A DNA stretch of 64,000 bases from Mytilus edulis (taxonomy: Eukaryota > Mollusca > Bivalvia > Mytilida > Mytilidae), in contig NC_092348.1 in NCBI RefSeq assembly GCF_963676685.1, positions 12,932,867-12,996,866 on the forward strand, in the 5' to 3' direction. A program made the position numbers and the translations under genes. Below the pieces are notes generated by a model. It had not been told where the DNA came from and made no database searches. It saw nothing but the letters and a program-made list of their open reading frames with translations. Shown here one piece after another: positions 11,561 to 25,424 of this stretch (within the stretch, counting starts at the first letter, position 1; each line of letters begins with the position of its first letter).

Positions 11561-12533
11561 ACTCATTATTTAATAATGAAGATACAAATCAAAATAACAA
11601 AATTATATGGAATCCCGTAAACTACTAAAGAAGAACAAACCTCCCTCCCCATAATGTGAAAAAAGAGTCGATTAAAAAATGTTTGATTTAGTTCGGACTA
11701 CAATTGTACAATACACATAGGCCACACATAAACCGAAAAACGATTATACAGTTTTAAAATATGTTTTGTTACTAAATAGAACATAAGATTCATAAGTGTA
11801 TAGGTCAAATCAAATTTTATTGAAAAACACGTGTATAAGCCCGTTATCAAAGTAAAAAAATATTTTGTATATATGAAATTTAAAATGTGGCGCATATGTA
11901 TTACTTGTTCATAATCTGTTTGTGGAGTTTTATGCAGCTTATAATGGTCAAATTTATAGGTTGAGTAAAATAAATAATATATTATTTTTACACAATCAGA
12001 GTTGTGATATCGGTGTCTCTTTTAAAAATTGTTGGTGACATGATTTCCGGCGTATTGCATTTACGTCGATGTTTTTTTTTCATTTGCGCAATTTTATCCA
12101 ATTGGCGCCAATAAATGTGCTTCGTTTGCGCCAGGTAACAGATAAATACATGCAAAGAGACACATAAGTTGTTCACAATTTATGGATATATTTATAATAA
12201 CAAAAATACCTCTCCCGTTGCCCATCCTGTCTAGTCTGTGTAAAATATGGATATCTTGTCGTCTCTTCTTATAAACAGTATGTGAGGCATTCTTAATTCT
12301 ACGAGTTGAATGTGATTTTTTTTACCATTAACTGTAATTCGTTCAAGATAACGATTTTGGCTGATCCACTTTATGTATTAACCAATTAGTTTTACTTTGG
12401 GCAGGTAGTCGTTTAGACTTTGTATTGTGGTCATTTGCAACATTGTTATACTAATGCAAAGTGTTGACAATTGTAATTCCACCACTTTCAGTTGCAATCC
12501 AAGTTTATCATTGTACTTATTTGTAAAATAGCT
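11560..12533. other. Intergenic stretch, no gene seen
   Basis: AT-rich; small ORFs on the - strand (11698-11895, 11988-12176) show no recognisable motif and no splice context. Nothing supported. Confidence 0.4.
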
Positions 12534-13722
12534 TCTAACCACCTCCCTTACTACTATAAAAAAACTGGTTATTAACTTTTGTAATAAAGCTTATGAAAAT
12601 AATGGTATTAATTATTTTTGGATTGTTAAAAATTCTTTAGAGGTTTTAGATAAAATACATGCTTTCAATGGTCCTTACAATTCTGTTGACAGTTATGATT
12701 TTTCTACTCTGTACACTACACTTCCACACAATCTTATAAAGAAAAAGTTTTTGTATTTGATAAAATGGTCTTTCGAAAAATCTCATTGTAATTTTATTTG
12801 CTGTAACTCATTTAAGGCCTTTTTCTGTAACGAAAAAGGAAAGTATGCTAGATACACTTACTGGAAATGTGAGGATATGAAGCTTTAAACTTTCTGCTTG
12901 ATAACATTTATGTACGTTTCGGCGATAAAGTGTATCGTCAGGTAGTAGGTAAACTGTGACCCTTTAATAGCAGATTTATTTCTATATTGCTATGAATCTC
13001 AGTTTATGACCAAACTCAGTAAAGACCCATCATTGTTACATTTGGTTGATACATTCAAAAATACCTACCGTTATCTGGATGATATTTTTTCGTTGAATAA
13101 TCCAGAGTTCTCTAAATATACTTCAGAAATTTACCCAAACGAACTTACTTTAACTAAATCTAACATAAACAGCAGCAGTTGTCCTTTTCTAGATTTAGAC
13201 ATTTCAATTTCAAACGGGAAACTTCACACTAAAATTTACGACAAAAGAGACGATTTTTCATTTCCTATTGTTAATTTTCCTTTTTTAGACGGCGATGTGC
13301 CTTTGGCTCCATCATACGGTGTTTATATATCGCAACTCGTTCGGTTTGCCCGTGTGTGTTCTGATGTCATAGATTTTAACGAACGTAATCAATGCATCAC
13401 TGGTAAATTGTTGTGTCAGGGATTTCGATACCATAAATTACTTAAAACTTTTACTAAATTCTTTCATAGATACAAAGATTTGATTAGTAAATTTGGCTAT
13501 ACCTGTAGAAAGCTTATTAAAAATGGTATTTCACATCCCAAATTTTATGGTAATATTGTACTTAAAGCGAGGAAATCACTATGTGATCCTTGTAAACTCA
13601 TCGAACCTTTAAACAAACTTATAAGTAAAGGTTATCGTACCAATATTGTAATAAGATCTCTGAATATAGTTCACATTGGCACTAATATTGATATTGTCAT
13701 TAGCAAATTAAAACATAACTAA
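12534..13722 (+). pseudogene. Penelope-like reverse transcriptase, broken (subfamily II)
   Basis: The first part (12542-12887) reads through GINYFWIVKNSLEVLDKI and YDFSTLYTTLPHNLIK, the finger/palm part of an RT, and stops at 12887. A region of lost frame with LLDNIYVRFGDKVYRQVVG and an apparent small deletion follows. From 13006 an open frame of 238 residues continues to 13722 with TYRYLDDIFSLNN (YxDD active site at about residues 22-25), CPFLDLDISI and APSYGVYISQLVRFARVC-like blocks, ending in VISKLKHN. LYTxxPH, YxDD and FLD are the usual Penelope-type RT markers. No GIY-YIG endonuclease is visible C-terminally. The catalytic pair is intact, but the ORF is broken by a stop and a frameshift, so it is a relic. 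Its 3' tail follows directly. Confidence 0.7.
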
Positions 13723-14760
13723 ATTTCATTATCTTTTGAGGCGAGATGTATAGAGACACAGACACGTTAACTTTTATTTCTATAGAAGTCGCTCTTCACT
13801 ATACTACTACCTGTCGATACATTTATTTTTGGCATTGCACAAGTCATGTCTTCTTTGACTATTAATGACGTTAAAATACTAAATCCCTGTGAGGTGTTTT
13901 AGTCGATTTTAGTCTCTGATGCATGATTTTTTTTATTATTTATTGGTTTTGGCTTTTAACTAGCTGTCAGTAACTGCGAGTACTCTCAAATCGTATTTTC
14001 TTGTTAATTCGACCTGTTGATACTGTTTATAATGCTTTTTTGTTATTTTTTATTTATATGGATCTTGTCTGTACACCAGCTTTCATTATTTGTAATATCT
14101 TCAATTTTTCACTTATTCTTACAACATTTGTATAAACTTCAAGATTATAAAAAAACCGGTTTTTTTCTAAAGTGAACATTGATTGGTTAAATATTTCTCA
14201 GTCATGTCCTGTGTTTGAATTTGTTTGTTAGCTTTTTGGTCATGAATGTTTGTCTCTAATATTTAATTAACTGTGCATTTGTATTCAGATATCGCAGATC
14301 AAATTTATTCGTTCATTGTTTAATCATACGTTTTTTGATCGAGTTAAGTTTGCCAATTGATATTTTATCGTATGTTTTTCTTTGTTGTGATGTTATGCTA
14401 TTGTTTCAGAAAAAGGGAGAAGGTTTGGATCCATTAAAACGTTTAATCCCGCTGCAAATGTTTGCACCTGTCCTAAGTCAGGAATCTGATGTACAGTAGT
14501 TGTCGTTTGTTTATGTAATATATACGTGTTTCTCGTTTCTCGTTTTGTTTATATAGATTAGACCGTTGGTTTTCCCGTTTGAAGGGTTTTACACTAGTAA
14601 TTTAGGGGCCCTTTATAGCTTGTTGTTTGGTGTGAGCCAAGGCTCCGTGTTGAAGGCCGTACTTTAACCTATAATGGTTTACTTTTTAAATTGTTATTTG
14701 TATGGAGAGTTATCTTATTGGCACTCACACCACATCTTCCTATATCTATTTAGTACAATG
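13723..14760 (+). repeat. 3' tail of Penelope-like element, subfamily II
   Basis: Runs from the RT stop through ACCTGTCGATACATTTAT, GGCATTGCACAAGTCATG, AACTGCGAGTACTCTCAAAT, CCCGCTGCAAATGTTTGC and CCTAAGTCAGGAATCTG to the end segment with GGGCCCTTTATAGCT and CACACCACATCTTC. The same order follows the last residues of another RT copy at 37710-38890, so this about 1-kb tail belongs to the element. Shorter 3' pieces occur at 9070, 17880, 35125, 46960, 60950 (reverse) and 61340. Confidence 0.65.
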
Positions 14761-17700
14761 CGATGTAAATATGTATTATGTATGAAATTCAAAGTGTTGC
14801 ACGTGTATTACCGAATAATTTTATGTTTTAAAATTTGAATGCAGCTGATAATTTATTGATTAATTAAATTAATTGGTATAGTCCGTCTCTTTTCTATGTC
14901 GGTCACCTTTAGCTATTTTCGAGTCAAACTTGACCGACATGGACATTTTTGTGTTGTTGTCTCAGACATTAAAGCATTAAAAATAATCAAGTTAACAACT
15001 GGAGAAAGATGAACGGTATAGATACTAGATTTATTTAATTATTTGTACCGTACGTTTACTTTAGTCTTTACCTAACATTAATAGTATTGAACATGTTAGA
15101 TTTGAATTCAGGGAATTACAAATAGTACTGCATGTACAACAGACCATGTATGCTTTAAGGCACTCATATCAATTCCTGTCTATATTATTTAATTCTATAG
15201 ATATAAGAAGATGTTGTATGCGTACCATTTTGAAAACTCTCGATCCAAGTATAAGACGATGCGGTATGAGTGTCATTGAAACAACTCTCCATCCATAACT
15301 TATTTGCTTCTAGTAGTGGTTGGCTTCAGAATTATCCTAGTTTGTTTGTCAAACGTTATTAAAACAAGTAAAATCATATTCAAAACAGAAATGCACAAAA
15401 GCTCGAACAAATAATGTATGGAAAACAACTGTCATGTTTTTTAAAAATTTGGTACAGGCATTTCGTTATGAAGAATATGGTGATTAAACCGACATTTAGC
15501 TAGCTAAACATCTCACTTGAATGACAGTCACACAGAATTCCATTATATTATGAGCAAACTTTGGCAGATCTGTGGTTTCTCTGTTGATGATTTTGCGGTC
15601 TACACATATTTTGTTTTTCTAGATATCTTTTCTTTGGTTGCTGTGTCATTAACGTCTTCATGTCTTTTTTTCAACCTGAAAGATGGTGAGACAACATTTC
15701 GTTTATATTTTGTCGTAATCGACTTAGTAAACATTTCTGATTGTAGGCCTTAACTGGATTCTTCAAATTAATCAAGGTTGCAGAATCAAAGTCTCAATGA
15801 GACTAATCGTTTTAAAACAAAGATAACAATATACGATACAAAGAGTCTTCATTGAAATAAAATTAATCTCATATCAGCACCAAATCAATGTGATTCCAGT
15901 AAGATTGTTTATAGACCCTTTACTAACTGAAAGCCAAAGTTATGCATGTTCTAAAGGTATTGCAATAAAATAATTGTAAACAGATGTGTGTACACAAAGC
16001 CGTATATTATTTTCTTTGCGAACAGATAAACAATTAGATGTAGGCTTGTTACACTGGACACCTAACAAAAGTTTGAGTAATTCGGGAAGAACAAAGGTCA
16101 ATCAATGTGTCAATACGACAGCACCACTATACCATTTTCTGTTCAATTTGTTAGTAAATATTGAAAATGTAGTGTTATGGATAATTGATTCTGACTTATA
16201 TATTTGTGTTCTGTTCTCCTTTTTATTATTCAAAATCGTTGCAGCAGTCATCAGATGGCTACAGACAGATTATCAATTAATATTACTCAAGTTGGCTTCG
16301 AGTGCCTCCGAACTGGTGTCTGACAGAATATGGAAAAACACAATTATCTTTATATTGGTCTCACATCATAAGAAATACATTTGCATTAGTAATTCATAAC
16401 ATACTTTTATTTATTAAAAGCAAAAACCACTTACCATTTTTTTCTTGGAACTGTTATGGATAACTGATAACTTTGGTATCATTGTGTGATTCCTGGTGAA
16501 ATAAAATTATCGTTTTTCCATTTTATAGAAATCCATGTATATGTTAACATAATTTGAATGCTTGTCTATTGGATACCTGTTACTAGCCAGGAAAATCGAC
16601 AAGGCACTTTTTGGGCAGCCGAAAAAAGTAAAGCCAACAAAATGACCTATGTATAGGTAAAATATGTTTTCAGCACTTTAAAAGGAAAAATTGACCTTAC
16701 ATGGATTTGGCTATTTTTTTTGGTACTTGTTTGTTATATATATCTTCCGTTGTTTCAGTTTTTACACATTCTTTAGAAAAGCAATTAAGCTTCAGACGTA
16801 CATGCATGTAAGTTTTTTTTAGTGTTTTTTAATCTTTGTGTGGCAGAATTATTGACTAGCGTCTTAGCTGCGTAACAGTCTTTTCATCATTCCAGGTCTA
16901 ATTCCAGGGTAAATTACCATACCAAAGAATCAGATCCTCTACTCTGCATTGCTTTTATATTGTTCAAATCAACCGGGACTACTGTCAAAATTCTAACGGA
17001 ATCCAAACAAATGAAGAACAAATTAAAATAACAGTGAAAACATTGGCAAATCACAAAGACTTTATGACAATTATAACAAAGTAGAGTTACAGAAAGATCA
17101 GCTGATCATAAAAAAAACCCCAAAAAATATAAGATTTTCTTTAAAAAAACCCATTTTGAAATACAAATTAGCAACTACAGTTAACTTAAGGTATGAACCG
17201 AAGTCATCACTCAACGTAACATAATTATGTTTAGATAGCCAGTCTGAAACTGTACAAAAGTATGTGTTGGAATAGTGCAAAATCCATTAAAGAGCAGATA
17301 CAAAAACATATTACACAATTATGTAATGATTTCACAATAGTTATGCAAATACAATATAAAGCAAATTATCACATGACCAGAATACTGATTACTAATATCG
17401 ATATTATACTACATGAAATGTTTGTTTATTAAAACACAACACTTGATCCAATGTACATATCTGTTCAATATTTCATACCCTGGCGTATTTAATCCAATAA
17501 ATTCAACGACTAAACACGATAAATGTATATGGCTAAAAGCATCAGACAATAACAAAGTCATTCAACATAACAGACAGATTAAATGTCGCATACAGAAAGG
17601 ATCAGTAATTCAAATGATTTCTGTTTGTGTCAAAATTAATTACATCAATGAGAAATTATAAATATGAAACAATTACCCTTTTGTTAGTGGTTTTAAAATT

Positions 17701-18250
17701 CATCAATGATAATAAAATTACTTTTAAAACGCACCTTTTTTTCTTCAATATTATAAGGTTAAATATATGCATTTAATAACCCATACAAAGAATGAAATAA
17801 TCTTTTAACGATTTTTAAATTCGTGTCGAAATTAGTTGGCAGAAAATAATTCAGCATTGACAGCAATTCACTACGAACAGACATAAGGCCGTTAGTTTTC
17901 TCGTTTGAATTGTTTTACATTGTCATTTCAGGGCCTTTTATAGCTGACTATGCGGTATGGGCTTTGCTCATTGTTGAAGGCCGTACGGTGACCTATAGTT
18001 GTTAATTTCTGTGTCATTTTGGTCTCTTGAGGAGAGTTGTCTCAGTGCCAACCATACAACATCTTCTTTTTTATTTCTTATTGAGAACAATGTTGTACGC
18101 CTCGTTCAAAGCTGGCATCATTTGATGTAGGATATTTATTTTATTCTTAAAAGAAAGAACGTTCCCCAATATACTAAATCGTTCAAAGTGGGTTGGGGAA
18201 TTTATTATTTATAGGTTGGTTGCCCACAGGGTTTCCCCTGGGTCAATTTG
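14761..18250 (+). repeat. Locally duplicated block, copy A
   Basis: Aligns by eye, in the same order, with copy B (21480-24960) and partly with copies C and D. Markers: GTACTGCATGTACAACAGACCATG (15127) with a related string at 21870, CTCAAGTTGGCTTCGAG (16288), ATAGAAATCCATGTATATG (16526), GCATCAGACAATAACAAAG region (17540) and GTTCCCCAATATACTAAATC (18160). A subfamily II tail is inserted at 17880-18085. Divergence from B is roughly in the tens of percent, so it is the oldest readable copy. It contains the ORF at 15986-16399. No confident gene. Confidence 0.55.
15986..16399 (+). other. Unassigned ORF of 137 codons shared with copy B
   Basis: Not a recognised protein. The residue stretch FLFNLLVNIENVVLW ... 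LILLKLASSASELVSDRI aligns with the ORF at 22782-23009 (FLFNLLVDIKTTVLK ... LILLKLAAGASELVSDRI) in the paralogous block. The shared frame may simply reflect recent common origin. No start-site context, no splice sites and no partner exons were found. Could be a relic exon of a duplicated gene or chance. Confidence 0.2.
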
Positions 18251-19400
18251 TTTTCGCCACCTCTTTCGCCTCTTTAATTATTTTTCGCCAAGAACTATAA
18301 AAATATTGTTTGTGTAAGATTCTTTTTTCTACCCTCCCACCAAAAAATAATCCCCATTGTTTTCTATGATTTTTCTGTTAAACCCATCTTTTAGTCTTTA
18401 TATATTCTTTCCAGTTGAAGGATAAAGACTAAAGGCAGCGTCCTTTTGAACAGGTTTGGAACAATTAACCCCAAATGAGAGATATCCCTTAAATAAGGGT
18501 ATGCCCCTCAGACAAAGGATCATTTTGCTGTTGTAGAATGGTTAAAAGAAATTCTAAAAAGGGATTAACAAATTATTTTAAAAGAGGGGTTCACTTACTT
18601 TTAATAAAAAAGAAGAAATATTAAAGTCCTTGAATATTACAAAGATCATTTATCTTAATCAAAGTTAAAGGATAAAGTTTTTAGTATGAGGTTGTTCTTA
18701 CTTTTGGACATTTTCCGTCATAATAACAGTTTTCCTTACCGGACCATCGTTAAGGGAAGGAGAGGAGATTTCGAAAGTTTGCCTCAAACACGTGCGTCTC
18801 AAAGTGGGTAATAAATCCTTTATGTGACATCTTATGGACGTAATTTACCCTTATAATTTTGTCAAACAATATACAATCAACACCTTTATTAATTAGTCCT
18901 TTGTTGCCTACAGCTATACAATTCAATCAGCTGATTATTGTTTTTCTGTCACAATCGTTACGAGTTCAAAGTGAATTCCAAGTATTGTCTCATCAGGTAA
19001 AGTCGGAGAAACCCGAACAATAATTTATAAACAAGATGGATGAAATCAAATCAATAAATGTATTTCTTTCGCCAAATTCTTTTGCAAATGTTGAATTTTT
19101 AATCGCCACAATTATCATTTTTCTCAAAATGCAAAATTGGCAACCGCCAGAGGAAAGCCTAGGCGTCCATAAAGCTTTAAGATTTACCGGGGAAAGTAAA
19201 AGGAAAAATATGTATCGATGGTAGTGTTGGAAGATCTAAATTTATGTCAAATTAAAAATTATATCAACAGACAAAATTGAGAAAGGAAATGCGGAATGTG
19301 TAAAAGTGCAACAATCCGACACAGTATGATCATGACTTGTATTATGAAAAAGCCTTGGGATAAAGTAATATCTATTTTGTAATGATAGCAATACAACATC
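18250..19400. other. Intergenic stretch, no gene seen
   Basis: Contains TTCGCCACCTCTTTCGCC and ATTGGCAACCGCCAGAGG-type segments, which look like repeat material, and a short reverse subfamily III tail piece near 19260-19320. No supported exon. Confidence 0.4.
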
Positions 19401-21475
19401 AGAATTATACAAAAATGGACACACTGTGACCTACAATAGAATTGCGTTATTTCTTGTCTAGCTTTGCCCTAAATCGATATCTGTGTATCAAAATCAGAAA
19501 CTAAAGATCAGATGGCTACTTATAGGTTTTCTAAGTCTGAACTTTTGCTGCGATCGACAAAGTGTTGTGTTTGGTAACTGATAAAAGTTTGATCCCTGAT
19601 TAACTAGGATAAGCATCTTAACTGTACATATTCATAATTTAAAATCGTATATTAAAATCTGTGTTTATAGATACTAGCTGTATATCATTGCAATTGTTCG
19701 TGTCACTTAATGGACATTCAAAAGATATAAAGAAAACTAAGTAGAGTAGCATATTTAAAAGTAAAATATGATATTAAACCTTCCTGAATGTGAACAGTCG
19801 AACATGGCTTACATGGAAGATGCTATCATTTTAATGTCAATTTTTGTCATATAGCTCACCAGCTGTTTCGTTTCTTACACATCATTGGCTTTCGGTTGTC
19901 TTACACGTGTGAGGTTTAGCTAGCTGTAGAAACCAGGTTGAATCCACATTTTTTTCTTCTAAGGAAATGCATGCATCAAGTAAGGAATATGACGGTTGCT
20001 CTTCATTCGTTTGATGTGTATGAGCTTTTGATATTTCCATTTGATAAGGAGCTTTCCGATTTGAATTTAGTTCGGTAATTTTGTTACTTAATTCGCTTTA
20101 TTTAAAATCCCATGAATGAAGTAATTTTATTTTGATTTATTGCCATCAAAATAGATACATACAAATTCTAAAAAAGTGGACACATGGTGACCTACAGCAG
20201 AATTGTGTTATTTCTTGTCTAGCCTACCACTTAAATCGAAATCTGTATGAAAATCAGTCGGTTAAACATTAGAAATCAGAAACAGAAGATAAGAAGTCTT
20301 ATTTAAAGGTTCTTTCAAGCTTAGCTCATACTGCGATCGACGGAATTTTGTGTTTGGTAATTGATAAAAAAAATATATCTCTTTTTTTCATTGATGAAGT
20401 AGCATAATCATCTTTCAATTTGAAATCAGTTTAGTTGAGGTCTGGAGCTGGGATGTCAGTTAACTGCTAGTAGTCTGTTGTTATTGTATTATTGTCATTT
20501 TGTTTATTTTCTTTTGTTACATCTTCTGACATCGGACTCGAACTTCTCTTGAACTGAATTTTACTGTGCGTATTGTTATGCGTTTACTTTTCAACATTGG
20601 CTAGATGTATAGGGGGAGGGTTGAGATCTCATTAACATGTTTAACCCCGCCGCAATTTTGCGACTGTCCCAAGTCAGGAGCCTCTGGCCTTTGTAAGTCT
20701 TGTATGATTTTTAATTTTCGTTTCTTGTGTATAACTCGGAGTTCAGTATGACGTCCATTATCACTGAACTAGTATACATATTTTAAGGGGCCAGCTGAAG
20801 GACGCTTCCGGTGCGGGAGTTTCTCGCTACATTTAAGACCCATTGATGGCCTTAGGCTGTTGACTGCTCTATGGTCGGGTTGTTGTTGCTATAACACATT
20901 CCGCATTCCCTTTCTCAATTTTATCATGTATACTATTCATAATTCAAAAGCATAGATTGAAATCTGTGTTTATAGATAGCTGACATGGATCAGGGAAATC
21001 GTTCCAGGCACTTAATGAACAGTCAAGAGAAGTAAAAAAAAGGTACATGTAAAATTAAATATCGATAAAATTGAGAATGGAAATCGGGAATATGTCAAAA
21101 GGATAACAACCCGACGAAAGAGCAGTAATCAGCTCAAGTCAACCAATGGGTCTCGAGATCCAGCACCTGAAGACTGAACTCAGTAAGCTCCTTAACAAAA
21201 ATGTGTACTTGTAAAAATAAGTTATCTTTAATTAGAAATGCCAAGTTGACCTTAGATGGATGTTAGCTAATATATGTATGTCTTTATCATACAGCTCTTC
21301 ATATGTTCCGTTTCTTATGAATCATGGGCTTTCACATATTCGACTCTGTGTGTTTCTGAAATAAAAGTTAATTCAAGAAAGGGCGATGAACGCATGGAAT
21401 TTAGAAAGTAATGTTTCATATTTTTGCGACAGAGCACATAAAAGATTAAAGTTATCACAATTGTCATTCCGTGAC
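19400..21475. repeat. Degenerate duplicated segments and tails
   Basis: Holds two diverged copies of a segment marked GTGACCTACA.(C/T)AGAATTG and CTTGTCTAGC (19420 and 20180). Further copies are at 27620 and 29340. Between them are a reverse R6 copy (19860-20100), a subfamily III tail (20758-20930) and AACCCCGCCGCAATTTTGCG (20644), a tail II/III marker. No gene supported. Confidence 0.45.
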
Positions 21476-21479
21476 TTTC

Positions 21480-24400
21480 AGCTTAACATTACTTATTTGC
21501 ACAGTAGTCTTTAGTACAATTTGATTAAAATGTGTATAATGTATGATATGATAATTGTGTCGCATGTTTTACCAAATCAAAATATGTTGATATTTTAATA
21601 AAAGGCAGATAATATAACGTATTGTTTGATTTAAATAATTGGTATTAACCGTCTTTTTTCTATGTTGATTCGCGTCAAACATATTGCAACTTCAACAAAA
21701 TAGACAATTGTTGACTCATACAATAAAGCATTGAATTAATCATTAAAGTAACCATAAGAAAGATGGGCGGTTTAAAGAGCATTGTAAAATAAGGTGTACT
21801 ATCTCATAGTCATAACAACACATTTATAATATAAAATATGTGAGATTTCAGAGAAATACAATGGTACTGCAAATATACCTCGTGTACAACAGAACATGCT
21901 TTGAAGGACTTATATGAATTCCTGTATTTATTATCTCTTTCTAGACTTTATTTGTGCTTCTGGTAGAGATTGACTTCAGAATTATCTAATTATGTTTGTG
22001 CTACATTATGGAAAATAACAAAAATACTTCAACGGATATTGCAAACAGAGAGTCCTGAATAAAATGTCAAAATCAAAATCTCAAACATATACAACGAATG
22101 GAAAACAACTGCCATATTCCTGACTTGGTACATCGTTCCTCATGTAGAAAATGGTCGATTAAACCTGATTCTATAGCTAGCTAAATCTCTCCCTTGTATG
22201 ACAGTCGCATACGAATTCCATTTTAAAATTGACAACAATATGTGAGCAAATATATATGGTTTCTCTGTTTCTTGCGATCTGCACATATTTTTGGACGTAT
22301 TTGCGAATAGTTTTCAATATCGTATGTTTATCTCTAGATGATGTTTTTGTATTTGGTTTCTGTCTTATTGACGTAATTTACATTTCGTTTAAATCGTACC
22401 TGAAGAAAGAGGTTGCCGAGACAATTAGGACAAAATTTCAGTTATGTATAATCGTAATCGACCATTTGTAAAAGTTTTTGATGGTGCATGGCATTAAATT
22501 GATTCTTCAGAGAAAACAAGGTACATATGCATAGCAGGACCCCAGCCTGTTACTTAAGGAAATTGTTTTTTTACGTTTAATCTCCATTAAAATAGAATAA
22601 ATCCAATTTCTGCATCTCATCTGCTTAATTTCATAACATAACTGATAACAGATAACAGATGTGTGTACATAAAGCCATATATCTTTTTCTTAGCGAACAG
22701 ACAAAACAGTAGATGTGAGCTTCTAACACTAGACACCTTTCAAAAGTTTCAGTAATTCGAGAAGAACGAAGATCAATAATTGTGTCATTTAGGAAAACAC
22801 CACGACACTATTTTCTGTTTAATTTATTAGTAGATATCAAAACTACAGTGTTGAAGAGAATTGATTCTGATATATATTTGCGTTCTCTTTTCCATTTTAT
22901 TAATCACTGTGATTCAGCAATCACCAGATTGCTAAACACAGATTTAAAATTAATATTACTCAAGTTGGCTGCCGGTGCTTCCGAACTGGTGTCTGACAGA
23001 ATCAAATGAAAAAACACAATTATCTGACCGACAACATATTGGTCTCACATCATAAGTAATACGTATTCATTGTTAAGTCATAGAATACTTATATTCATTG
23101 AACGCAAACACCGGTTATAATTGTTTTCTTAAACGGAATTGTTAAGGATAATTATTAACAATTTATATCAATGAGTGATCCCTGATGAAATAAAATCATC
23201 ATCTTTCAATTTTATAGAAATCCATATAAATGTTTACATAATTTGATTGCTTGTCATTGACATCTGCTTATTGGGTACCTGTTACGAGCAAGGAAAATCG
23301 TCAAGACACTTATTTGGCAGCTTTTAAGAGTAAATCAAACAAAATGTCCCATGTTAAGATAAAATATGGTTAAGCTTTCGTTAACATTTTAATGCGATAG
23401 GCAAAATTGATTTTAGATGGGTTTATCTATTTTTTTTGGTACTTTTTGGACATCTATCTTTCCCGCTCTCTAAGCTAACATATATTCTTGGCCCCGAAGT
23501 TTTGAGCGTTCCTTATGAAAATGAATACAGAAAACAGCTTCGGAAACACTCTATTTAATATGTTTTTTTCCATGTTTTGTGAAAGAAATATTGCCTGGAC
23601 TATGTATAGCTATGACTAACGTCTAAGCTGTTTAACAGTCCTTTTATCGTGCATTTTCTAGTGAAAGTGTAAATAGCCATACCAAAGAACATTGGCTTAC
23701 TTTAATTTTTACAAATGGGTCCTTTAATCTGCATTGCTTTCATGTTATTTAAATGAACCATGGCTACGGTCGACCATAAAAATAATTATGAAATCCAAAC
23801 TAGTGAAGAACAAAAGCAAAAAAGTGGCAAATCACAAATACTTTATAACAATATTGGCAAATTACAATTACAGAAAGTTCAGCAGATCATACAAACGTAT
23901 AATATAAAATTACATGAAAATAAAAATTTAAATTTCAAATAGAAATAAGCACCTTCAGTATAATTAAGTAGGATATTATAAATCAGAGTCAAACACTAAT
24001 GTTATAATAGTCAGTCCCAAACAGTACACAAGTATTGGTTAATATAATGATAGAGAACTGAGCAGATACAAAAGCATATCATACAAATGTATTTTGATTT
24101 ACAATAGTAATTGGTTATACTAGCAAATATCACAATATCACGTGACAGAAATACTGATTACTCATATCGATATCATACTACATTAAATGTTTGTTGATAA
24201 AAACACAACACCATATTGAATGTACATATTTCTTCAATATTTCATACCCTAGTGTATTAAATCTGATCAATTCAACGACGACGTTATACAATAAATTTAT
24301 ATAGCTAAAAGCATCAGACATGAAGCAATTTAGCATGAAGAGATTGAATGTCTCATACAGAGAGGATCAGTTATTTTAAACATGCTTTTTCTGGAAATAT

Positions 24401-24960
24401 AATGACATATATGAAACTTAAATAGCTTGTGACCTTTCAAAATGAATTACTACAACGAGATATTATATATAATGATGAAACAATTATATTGTTAATGGCT
24501 TTAATGGTAATACATTTATATAATCGCAATTTTTTTAACATTATCAAGTTAACTATTTACACTCAGTTATTCATAAAAAAAATGAAATATATTATTCAGG
24601 TTTTTTAAAGTTCGTGTGGAAATCAGTTGGCTAGTTTCATTAAGAGATTTACAATGAGTCACAATACAGCTAACCGGTTGTCAGTTTCCCAGGCTACCAT
24701 CCAACTAGAAGAAAATATTTCAACGTTGGTTATAATTCACTACTAACAGACATTCCTTTCTCATTTGCTAATGAGAACTGTGTCATTTTGAAGCCTTGTT
24801 CAAAGCAGGCCTCAAATTGTTTATGATCTTAATGTTGGTTTGTAAAAACGAACGTTCTCCAATATACTAATTCGTTCAAAGTGGGTGAGGCAATTCTTTA
24901 TTTATATGTTGACTGCCCAAAAAGCACTGAGACGTATAAGTGAAAGTAAATATATATAAG
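21480..24960 (+). repeat. Locally duplicated block, copy B
   Basis: Same marker order as copy A. From about 23940 to 24775 it is close to identical to copy C (25970-26805), with visible differences concentrated in the first third (for example GTCAGTCCCAAACAG against GCCAGTCACAAACAG). The tandem offset between B and C is about 2.03 kb. Ends with CCCAATATACTAATTCGTTC and TGACTGCCCAAAAAGCACTG. Contains the small ORF 22782-23009. No confident gene. Confidence 0.6.
22782..23009 (+). other. Unassigned 75-codon ORF, counterpart of 15986-16399
   Basis: Ends in LILLKLAAGASELVSDRIK then TGA. The last coding stretch is nearly unchanged at the nucleotide level from copy A (CGAACTGGTGTCTGACAGAA). No family recognised. 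Conservation may be only by descent. Confidence 0.2.
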
Positions 24961-25424
24961 TACCAACAGCATGGAATGAATATCTACATTTATTTGAAAT
25001 AGAGAATTAAATTTACAGATAAATTTGAGAAAGGAAATACGAAATTTGTCAAAGAGACAACAATCCGACCAAAGAGCAGAAAAATACTTAAAATATTGAT
25101 ATACACGTCTTTATATCAACTTCAACTTGCTGATTTGTTTCTTTTTTGTGTTTTCAGTGAAGATTTTACAGAAAACCATATTCATGTTTACATAATTTGA
25201 ATTATTTTTTTTGAAATCTATTTACTGGGTACCAGAGCCAGGGAAATCGTCAAGACACTCATTTGGCAGATTTAAGGAGTAAATCGAACAAAATATCCTA
25301 TGTTAAAATATAGTAAAGTTTTTGTCAATGCGAAATGCAAAATGACTTTAGATGGATTTGGCTACTTTTTGGTATTTTTTTTGTTATATATCTTTTCCAC
25401 TCTTCCAGTTTTTATACATTCTTG

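Noticed and set aside
22229-22471. 80-codon hydrophobic ORF
   Set aside because: Its counterpart in block A (15517-15753) aligns only with frame breaks; likely random in AT-rich repeated DNA.
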